DNA from: Kutzneria kofuensis | GTDB taxonomy: Bacteria > Actinomycetota > Actinomycetes > Mycobacteriales > Pseudonocardiaceae | NCBI RefSeq assembly: GCF_014203355.1 | Contig: NZ_JACHIR010000001.1 | Coordinates: 6,388,038-6,452,037 of the forward strand | Direction of reading: 5' to 3' | Length of the DNA: 64,000 nt | Part shown: piece by piece, positions 57,982-64,000 of the stretch | Layout of the letters: each line of letters opens with the position of its first letter | Numbering within the stretch: the stretch's first letter is position 1 | Made by a program: the position numbers and the translations under genes | Notes under the pieces: generated by a model | Databases searched by the model: none | What the model saw: the letters and a program-made list of their open reading frames with translations, nothing else | What the model was told of the DNA's origin: nothing

Positions 57982-58154
57982 GCCTCCCGGCCGATGCGCC
58001 TGCCTCGCTCCCGGCGAGGCCGGCGTGCTCCCACCCCTTGCAGGCAAAACGAAAGAGTCACGGGGTGGCCGGCGAGCAAACCTCGCTCCGCTGACAACCG
58101 GGCGCAGCCCAAGATCGTCAGTCACGGCGAGAGCCTCGTCGAGAAGGAGCTTGG

Positions 58155-59165
58155 ATGCCTTACAGCACAAAGCATTGCGTGATCGGCGTCGTGACGGTCG
58201 CGGTGCTCGCCGCCGGGGTGGGCACCGCGACGGCGCAGGCCGCGCCGGACCGGTCGACCTGCTCGTGGACCGTGCAGAAGCTGCCGGCCGTCCCCGGCTT
58301 CAAGCAGTCGTCCAGCTACGGCACCGACCACGCATCCCACGTGTTCGGCGCGGTGACCAACGACAGCGGCCTCACCGAGAGCCCCACGGTGTGGAGCACC
58401 GACGCCGGCACACCGCCGCGTGTCCTCGGCTCCGCGCACGGGGCGGACACGAGAATCACGGCACTGAACGCCGCTGGGGTGGCCGTCGGCTACTACCACG
58501 ACAGCACCGGTCGTCACCCGGTGCGCTACGTCGACGGCGCCTACCAGGACCTGCCCGTTCCGGCCGACGCACGCCAGGCCGAGGCGGTGGACATCAACGC
58601 CGGCGGCGACATCGTCGGCACCGTGGACGGCAGCAGCATCATCCTGTGGCCCGCGGACCGGCCGGGCAGCTACACCGTGCTGCCCAAGGCGGCCGGCGAC
58701 AGCGCTGCGGCCAACGGCATCGACAACGCGCGCAACATCGTCGGCACCGTCGGCCACGACGACCAGATCACCGCTTACGTCTGGAACTCGGCGGGCAAGG
58801 CCACCGCGCTGCCGACCGCCACGGCGGGCACGTGGGCGGCACCCCGCTCGATCCGTAACGGCCGGGTGGTCGGCGCCGAGGAGGGCAGCGGACGCGGTGC
58901 GGTGATCGTGTGGGACCTGTCGGGCCGCGTGCTCTGGCGTCTCGTCACCCACGGCGCCTCGTCGATCAACGCCGACGGCCTGGTGTCCGGCTGGCAGAGC
59001 GTGCCGGACGGCCTGGTCCAGCAGGTGATGCGGAACGGCCGGGTCGTCGCCCCGGTGCCGAGCGAGCAGGGCTTCTTCGCCGCCGGCGGGTCCTCGGCCC
59101 TCACCGACAGCGGTCTGCTCGCCGGTGATGTTCAGCAGCAGGTGGCAACGGCGCGCTGCCGTTAG
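58155..59165 (+). CDS. Secreted HAF-like repeat protein
   Basis: The 336-residue protein has a signal peptide (cleavage near AQAAP, about 30) and six or so beta units each carrying a short NxxGxxVG-like turn: LNAAGVAVGYY, INAGGDIVGTV, IDNARNIVGTV, INADGLVSGW. Such HAF-type repeats build a propeller-like extracellular protein. No catalytic motif is seen. ATG 58155 with AGAAGGAG upstream. A strong terminator follows its stop. Confidence 0.75.
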   Translation: MPYSTKHCVIGVVTVAVLAAGVGTATAQAAPDRSTCSWTVQKLPAVPGFKQSSSYGTDHASHVFGAVTNDSGLTESPTVWSTDAGTPPRVLGSAHGADTRITALNAAGVAVGYYHDSTGRHPVRYVDGAYQDLPVPADARQAEAVDINAGGDIVGTVDGSSIILWPADRPGSYTVLPKAAGDSAAANGIDNARNIVGTVGHDDQITAYVWNSAGKATALPTATAGTWAAPRSIRNGRVVGAEEGSGRGAVIVWDLSGRVLWRLVTHGASSINADGLVSGWQSVPDGLVQQVMRNGRVVAPVPSEQGFFAAGGSSALTDSGLLAGDVQQQVATARCR

Positions 59166-59168
59166 TAC

Positions 59169-59209
59169 GAGTGGTGGTGTCCTCCGCCGGACGGAGGACA
59201 CCACCACTC
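59169..59209 (+). terminator. Perfect 18-bp hairpin
   Basis: 59169-59186 pairs with 59192-59209 (loop CCGGA), starting 3 bp after the stop of the secreted repeat protein. It is followed by TCCTTGTG with a few Ts. This is the clearest intrinsic-type terminator in the window. Confidence 0.8.
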
Positions 59210-59227
59210 CTCCTTGTGAAACCTCCG

Positions 59228-59257
59228 GGTTGCACTTTCTGGCGACGAGGTGCAACC
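59228..59257 (+). promoter_or_regulatory. Inverted repeat, probable ArsR operator
   Basis: GGTTGCAC (59228-59235) and GTGCAACC (59250-59257) form a perfect 8-bp inverted repeat with 14 bp between, 29 bp before the SRPBCC start. The place and AT-richer centre fit autoregulation by the ArsR protein encoded second in the operon. Confidence 0.6.
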
Positions 59258-59286
59258 TTGGGGTAGCACATGAGGAGGAGAGAGAC

Positions 59287-59682
59287 GTGGACGACATCCA
59301 GCGCGAGATCACCATCAACGCCCCGGCCGACCGGGTATGGGGCCTGGTCAGCCAGGCCGGGTGGTGGATCGGCGACGGGGATCGCAGCCGGCAGACCCGG
59401 CGGCGCGAGGCCGACGACATCGACGTCGTGGTGGACCCGACGTACGGCACCTTCAGGATCCGCACGGAAAAGGCCGAGCCGCACAGCTACGTGTCGTACC
59501 GTTGGTTGGACGACGGCAACGAGCGGGCGACCACGCTCGTCGAGTTCTGGCTCAGCGAGGCCGACGGGGTGACCACGCTGAAGGTCGTCGAGAGCGGCTT
59601 CGTGTCCGCCGAGCACCGGGAGGGCAACATCAAGGGGTGGCGCATGCAGTTGGACGTCGCGAAGGCCGAATGTGAGCGTTGA
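59287..59682 (+). CDS. SRPBCC (AHSA1-like) domain protein
   Basis: The 131-residue protein has the START/AHSA1 fold: IQREITINAPADRVWGLVSQ, a central YVSYRWLDD and the closing long helix with GWRMQLDVAKAE. These bind hydrophobic ligands in a deep pocket. GTG 59287 follows GAGGAGAGAG. It overlaps the downstream ArsR gene by 11 bp. AHSA1-ArsR pairs are common and behave as ligand-linked stress modules. Confidence 0.9.
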   Translation: MDDIQREITINAPADRVWGLVSQAGWWIGDGDRSRQTRRREADDIDVVVDPTYGTFRIRTEKAEPHSYVSYRWLDDGNERATTLVEFWLSEADGVTTLKVVESGFVSAEHREGNIKGWRMQLDVAKAECER

Positions 59683-59989
59683 CGCCGTGCTCGTCGCGCT
59701 GGCCGACCCGACCCGCCGCCAGCTGCTGGACGTGCTGGCCGAGCTCGGGCAGGCCAGCGCGACCACACTCGGCGCACGGCTGCCGGTGTCCCGGCAGGCC
59801 GTGATGAAGCACCTGCTCGTGCTGGAGCAGGCCGGCCTGGTCAGCTCGCGCCGCGACGGCCGTCAGGTGCTCTACCAGGTCGAATCCGCCCCGCTCGAAG
59901 GCGCCTCCCGCTACCTGGCCGGCCTGGCCTCGGTCTGGGACCGCCGGCTGGCCATGCTCAAGCGCGCAGCGGAGGCCACCGGTGGCTGA
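59672..59989 (+). CDS. ArsR-family transcriptional regulator
   Basis: The 105-residue winged-helix protein has VLVALADPTRRQLLDVL, LPVSRQAVMKHLLVLEQAGLV and SSRRDGRQVLYQVE, typical of ArsR/SmtB regulators paired with SRPBCC proteins. No Cys cluster is present, so it is not a classical metal sensor. GTG 59672 lies inside the end of the SRPBCC gene. Confidence 0.92.
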   Translation: MSVDAVLVALADPTRRQLLDVLAELGQASATTLGARLPVSRQAVMKHLLVLEQAGLVSSRRDGRQVLYQVESAPLEGASRYLAGLASVWDRRLAMLKRAAEATGG

Positions 59990-60104
59990 CGCCCGCCGCC
60001 CCTGACCGCCACCGGCAAGCCGATCCCGGCTTCAGGCTGTCCACTGAGGACGGTTCGCCGGGCATCGGCGATGGTGGCGCGGGCCCGGCCAAGTGAACGA
60101 GCGT

Positions 60105-60470
60105 TCAGCCGCCGAGTGGCCGGCGGCCGGCGAAGCCCAGGTCGTCGCGGTGGTACCAGGCCAGTTCCCGGTCACCCTCCAGCCAGCACAGCAGCACGGG
60201 AACGCCGTCGAGGTCGGACGGGAAGTCGACGAGCAGCGGCGCGAGGCCCTTGAGCTCGGCGCCGGTCTGCTGCACGACGGTCATCAGCTCGTCCAGGCGC
60301 GCCTGCGCCGCCTTCCACTCGGCCATTCCGCCCAGCGCGGTCGGCCGCCCGCCGGGCGCCAGCGACGCGGCCAGCTCGGCGGCGTCGGCCCGCAGCGCGA
60401 CGAGCTCGTCCAGCACGGGCAGCAGCTGCGCCAACTCCGCCCGCGCCTGATCGATCGTGAACAATCCCAT
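60105..60470 (-). CDS. DUF2203-family protein
   Basis: The 121-residue protein has the DUF2203 layout: LFTIDQARAELAQLLPVLDE, a long helix, QQTGAELKGLAPLLVDFPSD and the closing LCWLEGDRELAWYHRDDLGF followed by GRRPL. The tryptophan/His-rich end is conserved in the family; the function is unknown. ATG 60470 is divergent from the DUF4129 gene by 34 bp. The 115 bp between the ArsR gene and this stop hold nothing recognisable. Confidence 0.9.
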   Translation of the reverse strand: MGLFTIDQARAELAQLLPVLDELVALRADAAELAASLAPGGRPTALGGMAEWKAAQARLDELMTVVQQTGAELKGLAPLLVDFPSDLDGVPVLLCWLEGDRELAWYHRDDLGFAGRRPLGG

Positions 60471-60504
60471 GCGTCCAGCCTGTCAGATGGTGCATTCTTC
60501 GAGG

Positions 60505-61173
60505 ATGTCGCGTGTCGCGCCCCGGATGCTGGCGTTGGCGGCGCTGCTGCTCCTCGCGGTGGTCGCCGCCCGCGGCGCGGTGTCGTACACGCTGAATCCG
60601 TTGCGGCTGGGCGGCAACACCCGGCCGACCACCCCGCCCCCGACGCTGTCGACGAATCCGGCCCCGCAGCAGCAGGGCGGGCCGGTGACCTACCTGATTC
60701 TGCTGCTGGGGGTCATCGGCCTGCTGCTGTCGGTGGCGGCCGTGGTCTCGCTGGTCACCCTGATCCGCCACCGCCAACGAGTGCGCGCGATTGTGGCCCC
60801 GCAGGGCCACGACCAGGACGGGGAGGGTGCCTTCGGCCCGGTCGCCCCGCTGGTCCTGGCCGGGAGGCAGGCCGTCATCCGGCTACGACGACGTGAGGGC
60901 GGGCCGCCGTCGGACCGGGTGATCGCGGCGTGGCTGAGCCTGGAGCAGGCCGCCACCGAGACCGGCACCGAACGCCAACCGCACGAGACGCCGACGGAGT
61001 TCGTCGGCTCGGTGCTCGCCGGCCACGACGTGGACCCCGCGGCGCTGGAGGATCTCCGCCGCCTCTACGGACGGGCCAGGTTCGGCCGCGAGGGCGTGAT
61101 GACCGACGCGGACGCCGACGCCGCGGGCGACGCGCTGGACCGCATCATCGCCGACCTGGAGGCGACCCGTTGA
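60505..61173 (+). CDS. DUF4129-domain membrane protein
   Basis: The 222-residue protein has a signal-like first helix (about 7-28), a Pro/Thr loop, a second transmembrane helix (about 60-85) and a cytosolic DUF4129 domain: VIAAWLSLEQAATETGTERQ, HETPTEFVGSVL and LYGRARFGREGV. DUF4129 proteins accompany MoxR and DUF58 genes and often transglutaminases. ATG 60505 follows TTCGAGG. Its TGA overlaps the TTG of the next gene by 4 bp. Confidence 0.88.
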   Translation: MSRVAPRMLALAALLLLAVVAARGAVSYTLNPLRLGGNTRPTTPPPTLSTNPAPQQQGGPVTYLILLLGVIGLLLSVAAVVSLVTLIRHRQRVRAIVAPQGHDQDGEGAFGPVAPLVLAGRQAVIRLRRREGGPPSDRVIAAWLSLEQAATETGTERQPHETPTEFVGSVLAGHDVDPAALEDLRRLYGRARFGREGVMTDADADAAGDALDRIIADLEATR

Positions 61174-61631
61174 TCTGGCTAGTCACCGCCCTGACCGCAG
61201 CGGTCGCGCTCGTCTTCCAGTACGTGGTGGTCGGCGTGCCGCTGGTGCCCTGGGCGTTGCTGATCACGCTGGTCATCGCGGCGCTCGCCCACCTCGCCGT
61301 GCGCCTGCTGCCGCCGGTGGACCCGAACTGGCAGGCGTTGCCGGCCGAGTCGTCCGCGCCGATCGCGACGTACGCCAGCTCGCTCGGCGCCCGCCTGGCC
61401 GACGCGGAGAGCGATCCGCACCGGTTCACCAGCCGGATCCGCCCGCGGCTGCAAACGCTGGCGCTGGGCCGGATCCGCCGCCACCCCGGCTGTGGCGACA
61501 TCGGCCTGGACGACGGACGAGCCCGTGAGCTGCTGGGCGACGACCTGCACCGGCTGCTCACCGATCCCGCCGCGACCATGCCTAACCCGGCGCGGTTCGC
61601 GGAGATGCTGACGCGACTGGAGGAGCTGTGA
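61170..61631 (+). CDS. Membrane protein of the MoxR-DUF58 operon
   Basis: The 153-residue protein has two N-terminal transmembrane helices (about 2-22 and 27-47) and a helical cytosolic tail (FTSRIRPRLQTLALGRIRR, ARELLGDDLHRLL) as found in a small conserved protein of actinobacterial MoxR operons. TTG 61170 is used because TTGA overlaps the upstream stop and the hydrophobic helix begins immediately. Function unknown. Confidence 0.7.
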   Translation: MIWLVTALTAAVALVFQYVVVGVPLVPWALLITLVIAALAHLAVRLLPPVDPNWQALPAESSAPIATYASSLGARLADAESDPHRFTSRIRPRLQTLALGRIRRHPGCGDIGLDDGRARELLGDDLHRLLTDPAATMPNPARFAEMLTRLEEL

Positions 61632-61708
61632 CCGAGCTTGCGAGGGCACCATTCAACGCAGTGGCCTGGGTCGCAGACCCGCCGAGCGCCAGCGAGGTGG
61701 GACTGTGA
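61628..61708 (+). CDS. Possible 26-residue coupled mini-ORF
   Basis: GTG 61628 overlaps the previous stop by 4 bp (GTGA), and this frame closes with TGA at 61706-61708, again overlapping the moxR GTG by 4 bp. It encodes 26 residues beginning VTELARAPF. It could carry ribosomes across the 73-bp gap between the two larger genes. There is no evidence for a functional peptide. Confidence 0.3.
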   Translation: MTELARAPFNAVAWVADPPSASEVGL

Positions 61709-62652
61709 CCGCTGTGGCCGCCGCGAGCGAAGCGGTGCTCGACGCCGTCGGTGAAGTCGTCGTGGGCGCGCGCCGCACGCTACGGCTCGCGCTGGCGGCG
61801 GTGCTGGCGGGCGGTCACGTGCTGCTGGAGGACGTGCCCGGACTGGGCAAGACGCTGCTGGCGCGCAGCCTGGCGCAGGCGCTGGGCCTGGAGTTCCGCC
61901 GCTTGCAGTGCACACCGGACATGTTGCCGGCCGATGTCACCGGCTCCTTCCTCTACGATCCGTCGACCCGGGAATTCGCCTTCCGGCAAGGCCCGGTCTT
62001 CGCCGGCCTGCTGCTCGCCGACGAGATCAACCGCACGCCGCCGAAGACGCAGTCGGCGCTGCTGGAAGCCATGCAGGAGAAGCAGGTCACGGTCGAGGGC
62101 CGCACCTTTCCGTTGCCCCGGCCGTTCCACGTGCTGGCGACCGCGAACCCGGTCGAGTACGAGGGAACCTATCCGCTGCCGGAGGCGCAGCTCGACCGGT
62201 TCCTGCTGCGGCTGGACGTGGGCTACCCGCCGGCGGAGCAGGAGGTCGAGGTGCTGCGCCGCCGGCTGGCCCGGCAGCGCGAGGAGACTCAGGTCGCTCC
62301 CGTGGTGGACGCCGCCGGGCTGGCAAAACTCCAGGCAGAGGTGGAAAAGGTCGCGGTGGACGAGGACATCCTGCGCTACTGCGTGGATCTCGTCGCGGCG
62401 ACCCGGGCCCACCCGGCGGTCGAGGTCGGGGCCTCGCCGCGCGGTTCTCTCGCGCTGACCCTCGTCGCCCGAGCTCTGTCCGTCGTGGACGGACGGGATC
62501 ACGTTCTTCCCGAGGACGTCAAGGAATGCGCGGTCGCGGCGCTGGCCCACCGGCTGGTGCTGCGCCCGGAGACGTGGACCTCGGGCCTCACCGGCGTGCA
62601 GGTGGTGACGGAGCTGCTGGGCAAGGTCCCGGGGCCGGCGAGCACGCGATGA
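61705..62652 (+). CDS. MoxR-family AAA+ ATPase
   Basis: The 315-residue ATPase has Walker A DVPGLGKTLLA (about 43-53), Walker B LLADEINRTPPKTQ (about 108), sensor 1 ATANPVEYEG and sensor 2 in VGASPRGSLAL. MoxR proteins act as chaperones that assemble or activate partners such as von Willebrand-type DUF58 proteins. GTG 61705 starts it, and its stop overlaps the DUF58 ATG by 4 bp. Confidence 0.95.
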   Translation: MTAVAAASEAVLDAVGEVVVGARRTLRLALAAVLAGGHVLLEDVPGLGKTLLARSLAQALGLEFRRLQCTPDMLPADVTGSFLYDPSTREFAFRQGPVFAGLLLADEINRTPPKTQSALLEAMQEKQVTVEGRTFPLPRPFHVLATANPVEYEGTYPLPEAQLDRFLLRLDVGYPPAEQEVEVLRRRLARQREETQVAPVVDAAGLAKLQAEVEKVAVDEDILRYCVDLVAATRAHPAVEVGASPRGSLALTLVARALSVVDGRDHVLPEDVKECAVAALAHRLVLRPETWTSGLTGVQVVTELLGKVPGPASTR

Positions 62653-63983
62653 GCACCCGTGCGGAGCGGATCCGCGCGGCCCTGCTGGGCGGCCGCAACG
62701 AAACGTGGCACGGCACCGAGACCATGCGCCGCGCCCTGCTGCTCGGCGTCGGGTTGGCCGTCGTCGGCGTGATCATGCACCAGGTCGAGCTGGTGCTGCT
62801 CGGCGCGCCGCTGCTGATCTCGGGTGTCCTCGGCATGCTGGCGGCCCCGGCCGGGGAGCCCAAGGTGAGGATCACGCCGCCGCCCCGCACGGCCGAGAGT
62901 ACCGACACGCCGACCGTGATCGTCGACATCGAGCCAGGCGAGAACGCCGAGCTGCTCGCGATTCGCCTGCCCACCAAGGGAGTCGGTGGTCCGGGCCGGG
63001 TTCACCTGCTGCCGGCGACCGTGCGGCGCGTGTCGGCCCCGCTGCGACGCTCGGCGTGGGGCGAGGGCGTCGACGTGCGCGTCGATCACCTGCTCGCCGG
63101 GCCGGACGCGATGGTCGTGCACGGCCCGATGGTCGGCAGCGACATGAGTCGAACCGTGTTGCCACCGCTGGACAAGCTGCCCGTCGGGCCGCTGCCGCCG
63201 CGGCCGGCCGGCCTGGTCGGCGCGCACCGATCGCGCCGCCCCGGTGACGGCGTCGAGCTGCGCGACATCCGGCCGTTCCAGCCGGGGGACCGGCTGCGGG
63301 GCATCGACTGGCGGGTTTCCCTGCGTAGCAACAATGGCGAGTTGTACGTACGGGAACGACACGCGACCGCCGACGCGGACATCGTGCTGGCGCTGGACAC
63401 CCGGACCGATGTGGTGCCGGAACTCGCCGAATGGTCGACCTCGCTGCTGGGCGCAACGGTCCGTCCCGGCGGCAGCCTGGACACCTCCGTGCGCGCCGCC
63501 GTCTCGCTCGCGGCGAGCTACCTGCGGCTGGGCGACCGCGTCGGCCTCGTCGACCTCGGCCGGCCGCAGCTCGGCCTGCGGCCCGGAGTCGGCCGGCGGC
63601 AACTGTTGAGGCTGCGCAACCAGATCGTGGTGTGCGCGGCCGCCGCCGGCTGGTCGCCGTCGCCGGTGCTGACCGAACATCAGGTGCCGCACGGCGCCGT
63701 TGTCGTCGTGCTGTCACCGTTCCTCGACGACGCGATCGTGCAGGTGGCGGTGCACGCCGCCCGGCGCGGGAACCGCGTGCTGGCGGTGGATGTGCTGCCG
63801 TCACAGCTGATCACGGACAGATCGGATCGGTGGGGCGAGGTCGTGCGGCGAATGCTGTTGCTGGAGCACAGCGCCCGGCTGACCGCACTGCGGGATCGCG
63901 GCGTCGCCGTGATGTCCTGGTCGACGGCGTCCTCCTCCGGGGCGGCCTCCATCGCCGACCTGCTGCGCCGGACACGCCGATGA
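62649..63983 (+). CDS. DUF58-domain protein
   Basis: The 444-residue protein has two transmembrane helices (about 30-65), an extracytoplasmic-type beta domain and the DUF58 block DGVELRDIRPFQPGDRLRGI then DWRVSLRSN and LYVRERHA, followed by a vWA-like part with VLALDTRTDV. It is the standard partner of MoxR. ATG 62649 overlaps moxR (ATGA). Confidence 0.93.
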   Translation: MSTRAERIRAALLGGRNETWHGTETMRRALLLGVGLAVVGVIMHQVELVLLGAPLLISGVLGMLAAPAGEPKVRITPPPRTAESTDTPTVIVDIEPGENAELLAIRLPTKGVGGPGRVHLLPATVRRVSAPLRRSAWGEGVDVRVDHLLAGPDAMVVHGPMVGSDMSRTVLPPLDKLPVGPLPPRPAGLVGAHRSRRPGDGVELRDIRPFQPGDRLRGIDWRVSLRSNNGELYVRERHATADADIVLALDTRTDVVPELAEWSTSLLGATVRPGGSLDTSVRAAVSLAASYLRLGDRVGLVDLGRPQLGLRPGVGRRQLLRLRNQIVVCAAAAGWSPSPVLTEHQVPHGAVVVVLSPFLDDAIVQVAVHAARRGNRVLAVDVLPSQLITDRSDRWGEVVRRMLLLEHSARLTALRDRGVAVMSWSTASSSGAASIADLLRRTRR

Positions 63984-64000
63984 CCATGGAACTCGAGCCC
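63980..64000 (+). CDS. Start of next operon gene, cut by window end
   Basis: ATG 63980 overlaps the DUF58 stop by 4 bp and seven codons (MTMELEP) are visible. By the habit of these operons a further membrane or transglutaminase-like protein may follow, but nothing can be said from the sequence. Confidence 0.4.

Noticed and set aside
58031-58068. CCACCCC/GGGGTGG pair as a terminator after the VOC gene
   Set aside because: Only 7 bp of stem around a 24-nt loop in very GC-rich sequence; too weak to call.
1-64000. Search for CRISPR arrays, tRNA, rRNA, insertion sequences, prophage or a nonribosomal/polyketide cluster
   Set aside because: No regularly spaced repeats, cloverleaf-type sequence, transposase, phage or megasynthase motifs were seen. 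Short tRNAs could still escape reading by eye.

Overview
The window reads as chromosomal DNA of a high-GC actinomycete. Coding is dense and GC-rich, with many GTG and some TTG starts, very few TTA codons, many 4-base ATGA/GTGA overlaps and several apparently leaderless promoters. A complete-looking type VII (ESX) secretion locus with multi-domain WXG100 proteins, mycothiol-era enzyme families (PIG-L, DDN-type oxidoreductase) and many TetR/PadR/MarR regulators fit a filamentous member of the Pseudonocardiales or a relative. That placement is inference, because no rRNA or marker gene is present. I see no rRNA, tRNA, CRISPR array, insertion sequence or prophage.

Layout. 0-2.3 kb: a cut-off membrane protein, a two-zinc-finger HTH protein, a small secreted protein and a J-domain/NERD fusion. 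2.4-7.9 kb: a tightly coupled minus-strand set (MFS exporter, MarR regulator, SNF2 helicase, SWIM protein) with a MarR-like operator. 8.0-10.4 kb: a zinc peptidase divergent from a pnuC-nadR NAD salvage pair. 10.5-13.0 kb: an 858-residue helical-repeat protein of unknown function. 13.1-15.6 kb: a histidine kinase translationally coupled to a mycosin-like protein that has lost its catalytic triad. 15.6-16.7 kb: a TetR regulator and VOC protein sharing a perfect 19-bp operator.

16.8-34.8 kb: the ESX locus. On the minus strand lie eccC, an Esx/WXG100 pair, a hairpin, then three further probable substrates ending in a lysozyme-like hydrolase. On the plus strand lie a Tat-exported multicopper oxidase (an apparent passenger), an EspC-like protein, two WXG-type large substrates, an LpqN-like protein, a YbaB-like protein and eccD. 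EccE (minus), eccB (plus) and an orphan NarL-type response regulator close the locus. The kinase at 13-14 kb and the regulator at 34 kb could form one split two-component system around the secretion genes.

34.8-43.4 kb: amino-acid permease with a stand-alone winged-helix regulator, DUF1684, a cysteine dioxygenase-rhodanese pair, DUF2294, a histidine phosphatase, an ECF sigma factor with a membrane partner, and a secreted NagZ-like glycosidase. 43.6-48.6 kb: a polyol/sugar uptake operon (DeoR regulator, lipoprotein, two permeases, zinc dehydrogenase) with no ATPase subunit. 48.6-50.8 kb: MFS exporter plus PadR regulator. 50.9-59.2 kb: PAC2 and PIG-L proteins, a DDN-type oxidoreductase with a truncated VOC remnant, secreted esterases, an AlkD-like protein, an FAD-monooxygenase remnant, a VOC protein and a secreted repeat protein. 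59.2-60.5 kb: SRPBCC-ArsR pair and DUF2203. 60.5-64 kb: a DUF4129-MoxR-DUF58 operon running off the end.

A dispersed 37-nt repeat marks three convergent gene ends, and five genes carry rare TTA codons, including eccD and its immediate upstream neighbour. No intergenic stretch over 300 bases is left unexplained.
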